Positions 43,710 through 54,473 of a DNA stretch of 64,000 nucleotides are shown here, piece by piece. This DNA comes from Rhodococcus jostii RHA1 (lineage in GTDB: Bacteria > Actinomycetota > Actinomycetes > Mycobacteriales > Mycobacteriaceae), in assembly GCF_000014565.1 (NCBI RefSeq), contig NC_008270.1, positions 124,001-188,000 on the forward strand, in the 5' to 3' direction. The translations under genes and the position numbers were made by a program. Each line of letters opens with the position of its first letter. Within the stretch, counting starts at the first letter, position 1. The notes under the pieces are model-generated. The model saw only the letters and a program-made list of their open reading frames with translations. It had not been told where the DNA came from and did not search any database.

Positions 43710-44804
43710 ATGGCGTCCGTAGCCCACTCGTTCACCACCCGATGGACCAGCGCCGAGCGATCGCGCCTCGCCGCGATCGTTGCGGCCATCGCCGTCCTGC
43801 ACGTCCTCGGGTGGAGTCTCTACCTATGGCAGAGTGAAAACCTCGCGGCCGCCAGTGGCTTCGCGGGAGCAGGGACCCTCGCCTACATCCTCGGCATGCG
43901 TCACGCCTTCGACGCCGATCACATCGCCGCTATCGACGACACCACACGGCTGATGCTCGTGCGCGGACGACGGCCCGTCGGTGTCGGATTCTTCTTCGCG
44001 ATGGGCCACAGCGCCGTCGTGCTGGTCCTCGCCGTTCTCGTCGCCTTCGCCGGCGACAACCTCAGCGACACCAGCCTGGACGGGATACGCAGCGTCGGCG
44101 GCACAATATCGATCCTGGTCGCGATCGGCTTCATCGCCCTCGTTGCCGCGCTCAACGCCGTCGTGTTGACCGGGCTGACCCGCCTGTGGCGCCAATATCG
44201 CGTCGGCATTCTTCGCGCCGAACAGATCGACCTGCAACTGCTGAACCGAGGTCTGGTCAACCGCGTTCTCGGCTCCCGCGCCCGCAACCTGATCAAGTCT
44301 TCCTGGCACATGGCGCCACTCGGCTTCCTCTTCGGGCTCGGTCTCGAGACCGCCAGCGAAGTCACCCTGCTGGCGCTGTCGGCGACGACCGCGGTCAACG
44401 GCGGCATGTCGTTCGCCGCTGTCCTGACCCTGCCGCTGCTGTTCGCGGCCGGCATGTCGATGATGGACACAGCCGACAGTCTGCTCATGACCCGGGCGTA
44501 TTCGTGGGCCTACCGTAGCCCTGGCCGCCGCCTATACTACAACCTGGCCACCACCGCGATGACCGTCGTCATCGGACTGTTCGTGGCATCGGTCTACCTC
44601 GCCGGAGCACTCACCGACCACTTCGGAGTAACCACCGGCTGGATCGGCTGGTATGGCGCCCTCGCCGATCACTTCGAACTGTTCGGATACGTCATCGTCG
44701 GTCTCTTTGTTGCATCCTGGCTGGGCGCGGTGCTGCTCTGGAAACTGCACTACCACAAAGCCGAAGCCGAGCGCGCTCCCGATCCAACCATGTCAGCCTT
44801 CTGA
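43710..44804 (+). CDS. NiCoT-family nickel/cobalt permease
   Basis: This 364-residue membrane protein of the NiCoT (HoxN/NhlF/NixA) family has about eight membrane helices. The metal signature RHAFDADHIAAIDD lies at 64-77 with His65, Asp68, Asp70 and His71; a later conserved segment is GMSMMDTADSLLMTRAYSWA. It imports Ni2+ or Co2+ across the cytoplasmic membrane. ATG 43710 has AAAGGA upstream. In Rhodococcus nitrile-hydratase clusters a cobalt permease of this family lies beside amide genes, but no nitrile hydratase or urease was found here. Confidence 0.92.
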   Translation: MASVAHSFTTRWTSAERSRLAAIVAAIAVLHVLGWSLYLWQSENLAAASGFAGAGTLAYILGMRHAFDADHIAAIDDTTRLMLVRGRRPVGVGFFFAMGHSAVVLVLAVLVAFAGDNLSDTSLDGIRSVGGTISILVAIGFIALVAALNAVVLTGLTRLWRQYRVGILRAEQIDLQLLNRGLVNRVLGSRARNLIKSSWHMAPLGFLFGLGLETASEVTLLALSATTAVNGGMSFAAVLTLPLLFAAGMSMMDTADSLLMTRAYSWAYRSPGRRLYYNLATTAMTVVIGLFVASVYLAGALTDHFGVTTGWIGWYGALADHFELFGYVIVGLFVASWLGAVLLWKLHYHKAEAERAPDPTMSAF

Positions 44805-44879
44805 CCAGGAGAGCACCGGACCACCACCGAGGGTGCCGCTGACCGCACGATGACCACCCATCGGACCAACCAATCGCGC

Positions 44880-45060
44880 GGAGAGAGATTCGACCGCAAC
44901 GCAACATGTCGAGGACAACGAGATCCCCGGCCTCGCGATCGTGTGCTCCCCGTTCGGAAGAACCGCCCGCGCCGAGACATTTTGCCGCACAGTCGGGGTG
45001 AGCCTCGTCGAGTATCGTGACCTGCTTCGGAATGCGATCGTCCATCAACTGCAGACGCGG
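44880..45060 (+). pseudogene. Possible AraC-type C-terminal relic
   Basis: One frame reads ARAETFCRTVGVSLVEYRD, resembling the end of the HTH of GlxA/FtrA-like AraC regulators (AETFCRAFRRxxGVSPxxYR). No other part of such a gene is visible. The remainder of the interval to 45640 holds only low-complexity frames. Confidence 0.3.
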
Positions 45061-45640
45061 TTCGCAAGAATCCCCCATCTCACCGGCGGAGCTGTTCTCC
45101 CTCGGTACTGACCGCTCTCACATGGCTGTTCTCGCGGGATCGAGAGTTCCTGTACACGCATCCGGACATCCTGGGCCCAGGTCATCGGGGTGCCGGGGGC
45201 GCGCGACGTACCCTCGCGTCGTCGCCGCCCGATCCCTCGCCCACGGCGCCCAACCCGATTCCCGGGGTCCGGCGCCGGATGTTCCGAGATGGCCTGGCGG
45301 AGGGCACAGGATCGCTGATCGGCGTGATGTGTCCGGCACCGTCCGGTGCTGCCATCGCCATAGCGGTGACGGACCGCTGTCGGGAGGCCAGGAATCGAGA
45401 CCCGTCGGCGTCATGTGCGCCCGGCTCTCACCCGGGAAGCTCGGGGGAGTGAGCAGGATCACTCTTCGAGGCGCATTCGGGCGCGACTCGACGGGCGACC
45501 TCACGGAGCCGACGAGCGGCGGCCCGGCCGCGACGAACGGTCGAGGACGGCGGGCAGTGGCGAACACCGAATGTGATCCGGTGAACATCACGACCTTTCG
45601 GGGTGTTCACGTCACGTCGCCCACTCCTACACTGGCCGCC

Positions 45641-47191
45641 GTGAGCCTCCAGATCAGTGATCCCGCGTCCCCGGTGCAGTCGAGCCGGATTCGACACTCG
45701 GCCCTCCAGCAGAAGGTGACGTCGGCGGAGGAAGCGGTGAAGGCCATCGGTCCGGGGGACACCGTCGCTGTCAGCGGTTTCGCCAGTGCCGGGACACCCA
45801 AGGCGGTCATCCCGGCCTTGGCTGACCGGATTCACGCCGCCCGCGCGGCCGGCGCGAATTTCACCATCGACCTGCTGACCGGGGCGTCCGTGTCGACGGA
45901 GACCGAGAGGATGCTCACCGAGATCGACGGAATCGCCCTGCGGATGCCCTACCAGGCGGAATCCACGGCCCGGCAGAAGATCAACCAGGGGCGCATGGAT
46001 TACGTCGACATCCACCTCTCGCACGTGGCCCAGCAGGTGTGGGAGGGCTACTACGGCGCGGTGAACGTCGCGGTCGTCGAAGTTTCCGGCATCACCGAGA
46101 CCGGTGAGCTGATCCCCTCCGCGTCGGTCGGAAACAACAAGACCTGGCTCGACGTCGCGGAGAAAGTCATTCTCGAGGTCAACTCGTGGGTCCCGGACGC
46201 CATGGATGGTATCCACGACATCTACTACGGCACAGCCCTGCCCCCGCACCGCCGGCCGATCGAACTCACCGACGTCGAGGACCGCATCGGGCAACCGCAC
46301 TACCGGGTGGACCCGGCCAAGGTTGTTGCGGTGGTGCAGACGAACGCCCCCGACAGTGCGAGCGCGCTGACCGCCCCGGATGCGGTCAGTGAGGCGATCG
46401 CGGCCCACGTGCTGGACTTCTTCGACCACGAGGTGAAGTGTGGCCGACTCCCGGAGAACACCCTGCTGCCACTGCAGGCGGGCATCGGAAACGTGGCCAA
46501 TGCCGTACTCGGCGGACTCGAGCGCGGCCCGTATCGGGGTTTGACCTGCTATTCCGAGGTCATCCAGGACGGGATGCTGCACTTGATCAAGCACGGCACC
46601 GTCCGGTTTGCGTCGGCGACCGCGCTGGCACTCTCGGAGGCCGGGATCGAGGAGTTGACCTCCAACATCGACTTCTACCGGCAGCACATCCGGCTCCGTC
46701 CGCAGGAAATCAGCAACCACCCCGAGGTGGTCCGCCGACTGGGAATCATCGCGATGAACGGGATGCTGGAGGCCGACATCTACGGGAACGTCAATTCGAC
46801 CCACGTGATGGGCACCAAAATCATGAACGGCATCGGCGGATCCGGGGACTTCGCGCGCAACGGGTACCTGTCGATGTTCCTCAGCCCGTCCACGGCGAAG
46901 AACGGAGCGATCTCGTCGATCGTCCCGATGACCCCGCACGTCGACCACACCGAGCACGACACCCAAGTGCTGGTGACCGAGCAGGGCCTCGCCGACCTGC
47001 GGGGGTTGTCGCCGCGTCGACGGGCACGGGTGATCATCGAGCGCTGCGCGCATCCGGAATTCCGGCCGCTGCTCACCGACTACATCGAGCGGGCGACGGC
47101 CACTGCGGGAGCCGGCCAGACGCCGCACCTGCTTGGGGAGGCGTTCTCGTTCCACCAGCGGTACCTGGAGTCCGGCTCGATGCGAGTCTAG
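45641..47191 (+). CDS. Acetyl-CoA hydrolase/transferase family (succinyl-CoA:acetate CoA-transferase type)
   Basis: This 516-residue protein is of the Cat1/AarC/ScpC family: DTVAVSGFASAGTPKAVIPAL near the N-terminus, then PLQAGIGNVANAVLGGL, CYSEVIQDGMLHLIKHG with the likely catalytic Glu, and GGSGDFARNGYLSMFL. It moves CoA between succinyl-CoA (or acetyl/propionyl-CoA) and a short acid. The domain starts at ~45690; GTG 45641 gives the usual length, and the open frame back to 45017 is Arg/Pro-rich and unlikely to be translated. It may activate acetate released by AmiE or by ester hydrolysis. Confidence 0.88.
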   Translation: MSLQISDPASPVQSSRIRHSALQQKVTSAEEAVKAIGPGDTVAVSGFASAGTPKAVIPALADRIHAARAAGANFTIDLLTGASVSTETERMLTEIDGIALRMPYQAESTARQKINQGRMDYVDIHLSHVAQQVWEGYYGAVNVAVVEVSGITETGELIPSASVGNNKTWLDVAEKVILEVNSWVPDAMDGIHDIYYGTALPPHRRPIELTDVEDRIGQPHYRVDPAKVVAVVQTNAPDSASALTAPDAVSEAIAAHVLDFFDHEVKCGRLPENTLLPLQAGIGNVANAVLGGLERGPYRGLTCYSEVIQDGMLHLIKHGTVRFASATALALSEAGIEELTSNIDFYRQHIRLRPQEISNHPEVVRRLGIIAMNGMLEADIYGNVNSTHVMGTKIMNGIGGSGDFARNGYLSMFLSPSTAKNGAISSIVPMTPHVDHTEHDTQVLVTEQGLADLRGLSPRRRARVIIERCAHPEFRPLLTDYIERATATAGAGQTPHLLGEAFSFHQRYLESGSMRV

Positions 47192-47364
47192 GACGGTCAC
47201 CTTCCCGCTCTCCCGTCGGGCGGTGGACCTTCCGGGGACTCGTCCGGGAGGGTCGGCGACGCGATCTGGGACCTGGTGGGCCCGATGGTCGAGGAGATTC
47301 GGATAGCGTACTGACGCAGGGTATGTGGACGCCCTGGGTTGTCGATCGGCCCGTCCACCTAGCG

Positions 47365-48335
47365 ACATTCGGTGGCCCGCAAGAAGTCGGACAAAATCGA
47401 CGCGCTGACGCTGGCTAACATACTGCGGACCGACGCACATGCTCATCGGCGGCTACCGGGCGATAGCGACCTCGCGCGGGCGATCGCGGTGCTCGCCCGC
47501 GCTGCTCAGGATGCAATCTGGCGGCGCACCAGGGCCACTCAAGAACTACGAGCCTTATTGCGTGAGTACTACCCGGGCTTGCTCGACGCCTTCGGGGACG
47601 GTGTGCACACCAACCTCGCCACCGTGGAAGCTAGAGCGATTCTGTCGGTGGCGCCGACGCCCGAGCAGGGCGCGAGGTTGACCAAGAGCCGTATCCTTGC
47701 GGTGTTGCGTCGGGCGGGGCGGCAGCGGCGCCTCGATGACGCCGCGGCTCGAATCCAGGACGCGCTGCGCCGCCGGCAACTGCGCCAGCCACCCTTGGTG
47801 GAGCAGGCGATGGGGCGCCAGGCTCGCGCCCTCGTCGCGACGCTGGACGCCGAGTGCAAGAACGCGCAGGAACTCAATGAGGCTGCGTCCGAATCATTTC
47901 GGCAGCCCCCTGGCCATGCGGTCATCACAAGCTTTCCGGGACTTGCCGACGTCACCGGTGCCCGGGTGCTGGCCGAGATCGGCGACGACCGCGACCGCTT
48001 TGCCGACGCACGTGGGCTGAAGGCATTTGCTGGGTCGGCACCGGTCACGCGCGCATCGGGGCGCAGTATCGCAGTCACTCACCGCCACGTGAAATACAAC
48101 CGGCTCGCCGCGGTCGGGGTTGTCTGGGCATTCGTCGCCGCCGGCCGAGGAAGGTGCAGCCCGCGCGTACTACCTTGCCCGGCGCGAACATGGTGATCGC
48201 CACGCGGCTGCACTCCGGCATCTGTTCAACCGTACGCTCGGTCAGCTCGATCAGTGCCTGCAAACCGATCAGAAGTACGACGCGATCAAAGCATTTCCCT
48301 GTCACGGAACAACGCCAGAGCCTGCCGCCGCTTGA
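47365..48335 (+). pseudogene. Second IS110-family transposase, 5' truncated and frameshifted
   Basis: The frame reads KKSDKIDALTLANILRTDAH (end of the DEDD domain), a helical linker, and ITSFPGLADVTGARVLAEIGD with LKAFAGSAPVTRASGRSI (Transposase_20). The first ~100 residues are missing. Near 48150 the frame shifts and continues as AARAYYLARREHGDRHAAALR and NRTLGQLDQCLQ to a stop at 48333-48335. It differs from the IS110 at 18922. Confidence 0.85.
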
Positions 48336-48356
48336 CCCGATAACAAGATCGGAGGT

Positions 48357-48489
48357 CTATCAGCGGTCCGTCGACGCCACCACACCCGGCGACACCACCC
48401 CCCGGATCATGCGTGAGACAGGGGCAAGGAGTCATACCGGGTCTGGCGACCGTAGCCCTTCTGTGAAGGACCGTAAATAAGGTAACGGG
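48357..48489. repeat. 134-bp repeat (orphan IS110 left end), copy 2
   Basis: This segment is nearly identical to 20220-20353, the outer 5' side of the complete IS110. Here the transposase is missing; a different IS110 relic abuts its inner edge, and its outer edge adjoins an acetyl-CoA synthetase fragment. It is likely all that remains of an earlier insertion. Confidence 0.88.
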
Positions 48490-48695
<206 letters not shown>

Positions 48696-49493
48696 TCAGA
48701 CCGAGTAGCGGCAGAGGGTTTCGCCGCCGTCGATCTTGATCAGGTCACCGTGGATGTAGCTGGACTCGTCCGAGGCGAGGAAGACGGCCAGGTTGGCGAC
48801 GTCTTCGATCTCTCCCCACCGCTTCAGCGGGATGGAATCGGTGAAGGAGGTGTCGAAGTCCGTGTCGTCGAACAACTCCCGGGTCAGTGCCGTCTTGGCG
48901 TAGGTCGGGCAGATGCCGTTGACACGGATCTGGTCCTTTCCGTACTCGATGGCCAGGCACCGGGTCAGGTTCGCCTGGGCGCCCTTGGAGATGTTGTACA
49001 CCGACTGATTCGGGTGGCCCTGCAGCCCGGCGGTGGAGACGATGTTGACGATGTTGCCGCCGTCGCCCTGGGTCAGGAACTGCTTGATTGCTTCCTGGGC
49101 GCCGAAGAACGTGCCCTTGGCGTTGACGTCGAAGCACACGTCGAGGTCAGCCTCGCTGAACTCGTGCAGCCGCTTGCCGGCGCGGAAGATCCCGGCGTTG
49201 TTGATGAAGACGTCGAGGCGGCCGAACTCGGCAACGGTCTGCTTGACGAGTGCAGCCACTTCAGTGGACTTGGTGACGTCGGCCTGGACGAAGATCGCTT
49301 CGCCGCCGGACTTTTGGATCGACTCCGCGGTGGTCGGTGCCGCGTCGTCCTCGAAGCCTCCGGTGGTCGGCTGCTCGTGGATGTCGCTGATGACCAGCTT
49401 GGCGCCTTCGGTGGCGCAGGCCTTGGCGATGCCGCGGCCGAGACCGGAACTCGATCCGGTGACAACGATGACCTTGTTCTGTAGGCGGTTCAT
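48696..49493 (-). CDS. SDR-family dehydrogenase
   Basis: This 265-residue classical short-chain dehydrogenase has cofactor loop TGSSSGLG (12-19), NNAG near 92, catalytic Ser in VSTAG, and Tyr-x3-Lys in YNISKG. It probably interconverts a secondary alcohol and a ketone with NAD(P)H. ATG 49493 has GGAG upstream, 10 bases after the second SDR gene. The conserved end is KIDGGETL; the last five residues (CRYSV) come from the junction with the acetyl-CoA synthetase fragment, so the native end may be lost. Confidence 0.9.
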   Translation of the reverse strand: MNRLQNKVIVVTGSSSGLGRGIAKACATEGAKLVISDIHEQPTTGGFEDDAAPTTAESIQKSGGEAIFVQADVTKSTEVAALVKQTVAEFGRLDVFINNAGIFRAGKRLHEFSEADLDVCFDVNAKGTFFGAQEAIKQFLTQGDGGNIVNIVSTAGLQGHPNQSVYNISKGAQANLTRCLAIEYGKDQIRVNGICPTYAKTALTRELFDDTDFDTSFTDSIPLKRWGEIEDVANLAVFLASDESSYIHGDLIKIDGGETLCRYSV

Positions 49494-49503
49494 GGTTCTC
49501 CAA

Positions 49504-50301
49504 TCAGGGGGCGGTGTAGCCGCCGTCGATGGTCAGCAGGGATCCGGTGGCCCAGCGGGCGTCACCGGAGGCGAGGAACACGGTGGCCTGCGCGACATCC
49601 TCGACGGTGCCGAGTTCGGGCCACGGCGACTTCGCGTGCAGCGCCTTGTTCAGTTCCGGGTCGTCGAGGAACGGGCGCACCATGGCGGTGGCCAGAAAGC
49701 CGGGGCACACGGCGTTGACGTTGATCCGCTCGGCGGCGAAATCGACGGCCAGCTGGCGGGTCAGATTGACCACCGCACCCTTGGCGGCGCAGTAGCCGGA
49801 TTCGGCGGCCAGGCCGACCAGACCACCGATCGAGGCGATGTTGACCACCCATCCGCGGGAGCCGTCCACCGGATCCTGGGTGAGCATCTGAGCGATGGCG
49901 AACTTGCTGCCGAGCCAGACGCTCTTGGAGTTGATCCGCATGGTGCGGTCGTAGTCTTCTTCGGTCTCGTCGACGATGGTGTGCAGCCCGGTGAAGATGC
50001 CGGCGTTGTTGACCATCACATCGAGACGGCCGAAGCTGTTGACCGCGGTCGTGACCAGGTTGTCCATCGACGCATAATTCCCGGCGTCGGCGTCGATATA
50101 CTGCGATTTGCCCTGGGCGACGATCAGTTCGTCGGTGGGGACGTTGGCGTTCTCCTCGTAGCCGCCCTCGCGGGCCTCACGGCGGACGTCCGAACACACC
50201 ACGGTCGCGCCCTCGGCGGCCAGCGCCAAAGCGATCGCGCGGCCGTTGCCGGAGCTGGATCCGGTGACGACGGCGATCTTGTTCTGCAGACGGTTTCCCA
50301 T
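49504..50301 (-). CDS. SDR-family dehydrogenase, second copy
   Basis: This 265-residue classical SDR is a paralogue of the neighbour: TGSSSGNG near residue 12, NNAG near 90, Ser in NIASIGG, and Tyr-x3-Lys in YCAAKG, ending LLTIDGGYTAP. ATG 50301 (GTG 50304 is an alternative) follows AGGAGTG. It is probably cotranscribed with the SDR downstream and the broken hydrolase upstream. In a ketone pathway the pair could oxidise secondary alcohols or handle hydroxy-ketones. Confidence 0.9.
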   Translation of the reverse strand: MGNRLQNKIAVVTGSSSGNGRAIALALAAEGATVVCSDVRREAREGGYEENANVPTDELIVAQGKSQYIDADAGNYASMDNLVTTAVNSFGRLDVMVNNAGIFTGLHTIVDETEEDYDRTMRINSKSVWLGSKFAIAQMLTQDPVDGSRGWVVNIASIGGLVGLAAESGYCAAKGAVVNLTRQLAVDFAAERINVNAVCPGFLATAMVRPFLDDPELNKALHAKSPWPELGTVEDVAQATVFLASGDARWATGSLLTIDGGYTAP

Positions 50302-50337
50302 CACTGCACTCCTCGAATGTTGTGGGTCAGAGCCGGA

Positions 50338-51238
50338 TCAGTGGGCCAGGTGCTGGACGAACCAGTCCCGGGCCAGGGAGCTCGACTGCTCGAATCCTTT
50401 GGTGTAGATGTCGAAGTGCCCGCCGGGCAGGATCTCGATCCGCTAGGGCTCGCGGGCCTTCTCGAAGGCGGCGATCGCCAGATCGGTCGGGGTGAGCACG
50501 TCGTTGACAGCCGGCAACAGCAGCAGCGGGGTCGGGCTGATGTAGGCGATGTAGTCGGCGGGCACGTATTCGCCGAGCATCTCGACGCTGCGCAGGGTCA
50601 CCTCGTTGCGCCAGGACGGCGCAATCGTCTCGTGGCCCTCGGTGAACCACTGGTAGGAGTCCGGAGTCGGCAGCGCGGAGGGAGCGTGCGGGTCCGCGTC
50701 GACCACCGGCACCATCGCCGGCGCCTCACCGTTGAATCGGGCCAGGCGGTCGGCGTCGAACTGCTCACGGAAACCCTCGATGAAGTCCGGGCGCACCAAA
50801 CGACGCAGGTTCTGGTAGCCGTCGACCAGGGCCCCCTGGCTCACCACGGCCTTGACGCGGCGGTCGAGCGCGGACACGACGAGCATGTGGCCGCCGGAAT
50901 AGCTGCTGCCCCACAACCGATGTTGTTGGAGTCGACCTCGGCCAAGGTGGTGGCGAAGGTGATGGCGTGCCGGTAGTCGCGAATCTGCTGCCACGGATCG
51001 ATCTCCTGGCGGGGATCGATCCGTGGCTTGCACCGAAGTTGCGGTTGTCGAAGACGAGCGCGTTGAGTCCCGCCGCGGCGAACACCTCGGCGTACCGGTC
51101 CAGGTACATCTCCTTGACCGCGGAATATCCGTGTGCCATCACGATCGTCGGGCGTGCACCGACGGAATCGTCTGCGGTGTAGAACCATCCGCGGAGCGTG
51201 GTGCCTTCTGCGCTGAACTCGATATCACGGCGCGTCAT
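50338..51238 (-). pseudogene. Alpha/beta hydrolase with two frameshifts and a nonsense codon
   Basis: ATG 51238 starts MTRRDIEFSAEGTTLRGWF and reaches VFDNRNFGASHG; the frame then shifts (DPWQQIRDYRHAITF), shifts again near 50905 (LWGSSYSGGHMLVVSAL with the nucleophile Ser of GSSYSGG), runs to FEKAREP, and meets a TAG at 50443-50445. The tail ILPGGHFDIYTKGFEQS is still readable to a stop at 50338. The original was a ~300-residue dienelactone-hydrolase-like enzyme. Confidence 0.85.
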
Positions 51239-51289
51239 CGTTGATCTCCTTCAGTGGGTGGAATCCCAGCCCAGAAGCAGTACTGCAGC

Positions 51290-52376
51290 TCACCGTTGGG
51301 CTGGTGGGACTCCAGTCTCAATCAGTCCGTCAGTGAGACCGTGAACACGCGGGACATCTTGTTGCATCGTTGCGCCACCTTTGGCGAGGTACGCCTCCCG
51401 GAACTCCTTTGGGGTGGTGCCGTAGGTCGACTTGAAGGTGCGGGTGAAGTGGGGGCCGTCCGAGAAACCCCATTTGGTGGCGATGGCACCGATCGGCTTG
51501 CCCGGTCCATGAGCTCGCCGCGAGCGCGTGCGAGGCGGCGGATGCGGATGGTGTCGCTGACGGTCTGGCCGGTGGCGGTTGACGGTGCGCACGGACACTC
51601 CGTGAGCGGCGGCGATCGCACCGGGATTCAGGTGCTCGTCGAGCAGATTCTGTTCGATGAACCGGTCGATGGCGTCGCGCAGAGCCGGGCCGCTGCCCGG
51701 GGAGGGGTGTCGACGGTGTCTGGACGGACGGCGCCGATCAGCAGTTCGAGAGTGGCGTTGCGGGCCGCGGCGACGGCGGACTGGCTCAACCGGGGCAGGC
51801 TGCTGGCGAGGGTGTCGAGGTAGCTGGTGAGCAGCTGGCTTGCCGGCGAGTCTCCGCGCAGCGTGACCCCGGGATGCGCCCACGCCTTGCCGCCTACCTC
51901 ATCGAGCGCGGCCCGGGGATCAAACTCCGTTTGGACAATTTTTCCCACACGAATCGGGCGGCCTTGGTGCTGTCCCAGGCCACGGCATCGCCTGGTCCGA
52001 CATTGACGGTGATGTCATCCTGGGTGACGGTTTCCCGGCCGGCCCGGTTGATCAGAACGACGAAGAACTCCCCGTCGGTGTCTGCCACCTGACGGCGCTG
52101 CCGAGTGCCCGAGCAGGGATCGCATTCACAATCGACGAGCGCCAGATCATCGATTCACCAGCGCCGAACGTAGGCGTCGAACGGCCGCGAGGTGTCGTCG
52201 GGAACGGTCACCGACCACGGCAGGTGGGTCGTGGACAGCATCTGCTCCCACCGCTGCACCCTCTCGCCTGCGGCTTCGTCGTCCGCCAGTTCGGGAGCCG
52301 GTATTCGTCGTCTCGTGCTGTCATCGTCTTCTCCATTCCGCGGGGCGCATTGCCCACCCGGGATCAGGTGATCCAC
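51290..52376 (-). pseudogene. AraC-family regulator with several disruptions
   Basis: Consecutive minus-strand frames spell an AraC-type activator of the cupin/AraC_binding_2 group: RWEQMLSTTHLPWSVTVPDD, a TGA at 52155, then DGEFFVVLINRAGRETVTQD and GPGDAVAWDSTKAARFVWEK. A frameshift near 51915 is followed by LLTSYLDTLASSLPRLSQSA, and after another near 51660 comes the HTH end KWGFSDGPHFTRTFKSTYG. It probably once controlled the adjacent hydrolase/SDR genes. Confidence 0.8.
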
Positions 52377-52562
52377 GGTACTGCCCTGCCGTCGCGGTCT
52401 GCGATCTGCTGAGCGCTGCTGTCACACTCTCTGCCCGGCGGTGCGGCGAAACTAGAACCAGCGGGACAGGTTTATGAAGATTCACGACACCCTCGGTCGT
52501 GATCGTCGACTTCCGGCGTCGAGACACCGGATGTCTGGACCGATGAGCCTGCGCCGAGGAGG

Positions 52563-54323
52563 TCACAGGTGAATGCCGAAGGTGTCGATCTTTCGATAGA
52601 GCGACGACCGGGCGATCCCCAGTGATTTCGCGGCTGCCACGCGGTTGCCGCCGCATTCGCGGAGCGCCACCACGATGGCATCGCGTTCGGCGCTCTCCAT
52701 CGCCGTCATCGTTCGCCGAGGCGCCGAACTGAGTGCGGGTGGCAGGTCGACTGCGGTGATCACCCCCGCCGGCTTGGCGCGCAGAGCGTGCTTGAGCGTG
52801 TCCACGAGTTCGGTGATGTTGCCCGGCCAGTGGTATTTCTTCAGCACCCGTAACACGTCGTCGGGGATGTCGGCGTCGCGGTGAGGTGCGAGCTGCCCCA
52901 AGCACATTCGAATGATTGCCGGTACGTCGCCGGGATGGTGTCGCAACGCGGGGACATCGATTGTCGTGGTGAAGTTGCGAGCAAGGGCGGAGTGCAGGAG
53001 CCGATCTCCGTCGGTGGACGAGGTGGCAACGATCCACCGTGCCGGATAGCTGCGCTGATCGGCGGACACCACATCGGAGACGGCCTGGTCCAGGCGTGCG
53101 TCGAGCAGGTCGATATCGCGGAGAACGACGGTGGTGGCGGCGGAATCCAGCGCGCTTCTCAGGCGTTCCTCGACGGATTCCGTGGGGTTACAGTCCACGA
53201 CGGCAATCGGTGCTTGGGGGTTCTTGTACAGATGTGCCCCGCGCGCAAGGGTGAGCCTGCCGCTTCCACCTTCTCCCCGCAGGATCGTGTTGGCATCGGT
53301 GGATGCCAGGGAGATCAGCTCCCTGCTGCACCGGGTCCATTGCGGTGAGGATCCGGTCGATCCGGGCAGCGCAGGAAGGCTGCGGTGGTGCGTGGTCGAG
53401 GACCTGGGGTGCGGAGGCCGTTCGACTTCGAGGATCACTCCCGCGACCTCGGCACCGTCCTCGATGATGTTGCGCTTGACCGTGATGGTGCCGCCCGAGG
53501 GGAGGTGAAGGGCGAGCTGGGTGATCCGCGAGGGGCCGAGCAGCGAATGTGCTTCCTCGCGGAGGAACGCCTCGTCGATCGGATCGAGCAGGCGAGAACC
53601 GATGGTGTTCGACATGAAGACGCCGCAGCTCAGTGAGTACACCGCGACCTGTCGACGTCGACAGGCTGCGAGGAACTCTCCCAGCACGAGCTGTTGTTTC
53701 GCCGATCCTGTCGAACGCAGTGCCGACTCGACGTCCCGTGCAGCCCCGAGCGCGAGTTGACGCATCAGCGGGTTCGCCTCTCGGGCGAGACCGCTGATAT
53801 CGATCAATCCTTCGACACGTCCGAGGATCGGATTGTGGATGGGCGCGCCGGCGCAGGTGAAATCGTGGATTGCCTCGTGAAAGTGCTCGCGGCCGTCGAC
53901 GTAGACGGCCATGCCGGTCTCGAGGGCGGTGCCGACGCCATTGGTGCCGATGAGTTCCTCGGAGTAGTTGAACCCGGGCGCGAAATAGACGCTGTCGAGC
54001 TTGGCGGCAAGGACAGGATCATTGTCGCGCCGCAGCATGACTTGGGCATGCTCGTCGGTCAGCGCGACGCTGAGTGACATTCCGGACAGGTCGTCGTGCA
54101 GGCGATCGAGGATCGGTGAGGCGCATTGCACCAGTCGGCGACGCAGGTCGAGGTCTTCGACGAACTGGAGACGAGGAGGGCTCGAACCGTCCGGCACCAC
54201 GCCCGCCTGACGAGATCGCTGCCACGACTGGGCGATGAAGCTGGAGACCTCGTCCGTTGCGGACAGGGATGAAGCGGGGCGACGATCGGTAGTCACTCGC
54301 CGCCGCCTAGGGTCGCTGTCCAT
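52563..54323 (-). CDS. AcoR-type transcriptional regulator, paralogue of that at 32421
   Basis: This 586-residue protein has a GAF sensor region (with LIGTNGVGTALETGMAVYVDG and FTCAGAPIHNPILGRVEG), a reduced AAA-like domain and a Fis-type HTH (GGNRVAAAKSLGIARSSLYRK). The Walker A site is degenerate (GEGGSGRL, Arg in place of Lys) and the GAFTGA loop is absent, so ATP hydrolysis and sigma54 contact are doubtful. ATG 54323 has GGAG upstream. A palindromic operator lies 64 bases before the start, and the same distance separates operator and start at the monooxygenase gene, suggesting autoregulation and co-regulation. Confidence 0.9.
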   Translation of the reverse strand: MDSDPRRRRVTTDRRPASSLSATDEVSSFIAQSWQRSRQAGVVPDGSSPPRLQFVEDLDLRRRLVQCASPILDRLHDDLSGMSLSVALTDEHAQVMLRRDNDPVLAAKLDSVYFAPGFNYSEELIGTNGVGTALETGMAVYVDGREHFHEAIHDFTCAGAPIHNPILGRVEGLIDISGLAREANPLMRQLALGAARDVESALRSTGSAKQQLVLGEFLAACRRRQVAVYSLSCGVFMSNTIGSRLLDPIDEAFLREEAHSLLGPSRITQLALHLPSGGTITVKRNIIEDGAEVAGVILEVERPPHPRSSTTHHRSLPALPGSTGSSPQWTRCSRELISLASTDANTILRGEGGSGRLTLARGAHLYKNPQAPIAVVDCNPTESVEERLRSALDSAATTVVLRDIDLLDARLDQAVSDVVSADQRSYPARWIVATSSTDGDRLLHSALARNFTTTIDVPALRHHPGDVPAIIRMCLGQLAPHRDADIPDDVLRVLKKYHWPGNITELVDTLKHALRAKPAGVITAVDLPPALSSAPRRTMTAMESAERDAIVVALRECGGNRVAAAKSLGIARSSLYRKIDTFGIHL

Positions 54324-54386
54324 CAAATCTCCGTCCTGGTGTCTCCGACTCACCCCACTACTGTGTCGCAGGTCACTTTCCCTGAG

Positions 54387-54403
54387 TGTCCCAGAATAGG
54401 ACA
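54387..54403. promoter_or_regulatory. Palindromic operator, site D (second regulator)
   Basis: TGTCCCAGAATAGGACA has perfect TGTCC/GGACA arms with a 7-base spacer. Its left edge is 64 bases from the start codon of the regulator gene at 54323. Confidence 0.75.
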
Positions 54404-54473
54404 TCGGAAACCTGGGTCGACCCGCGACCGACCGTCCGGGCGGATGCCGGCACTGCGGATTCGCAGCGCCGAG

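Noticed and set aside
45017..45640. N-terminal extension of the CoA-transferase
   Set aside because: Arg/Pro/Gly-rich translation with no similarity pattern; the conserved domain begins at ~45690 and GTG 45641 gives the family length.
45428..47446. 672-residue minus-strand open frame
   Set aside because: Antisense of the CoA-transferase gene; typical of high third-position GC.
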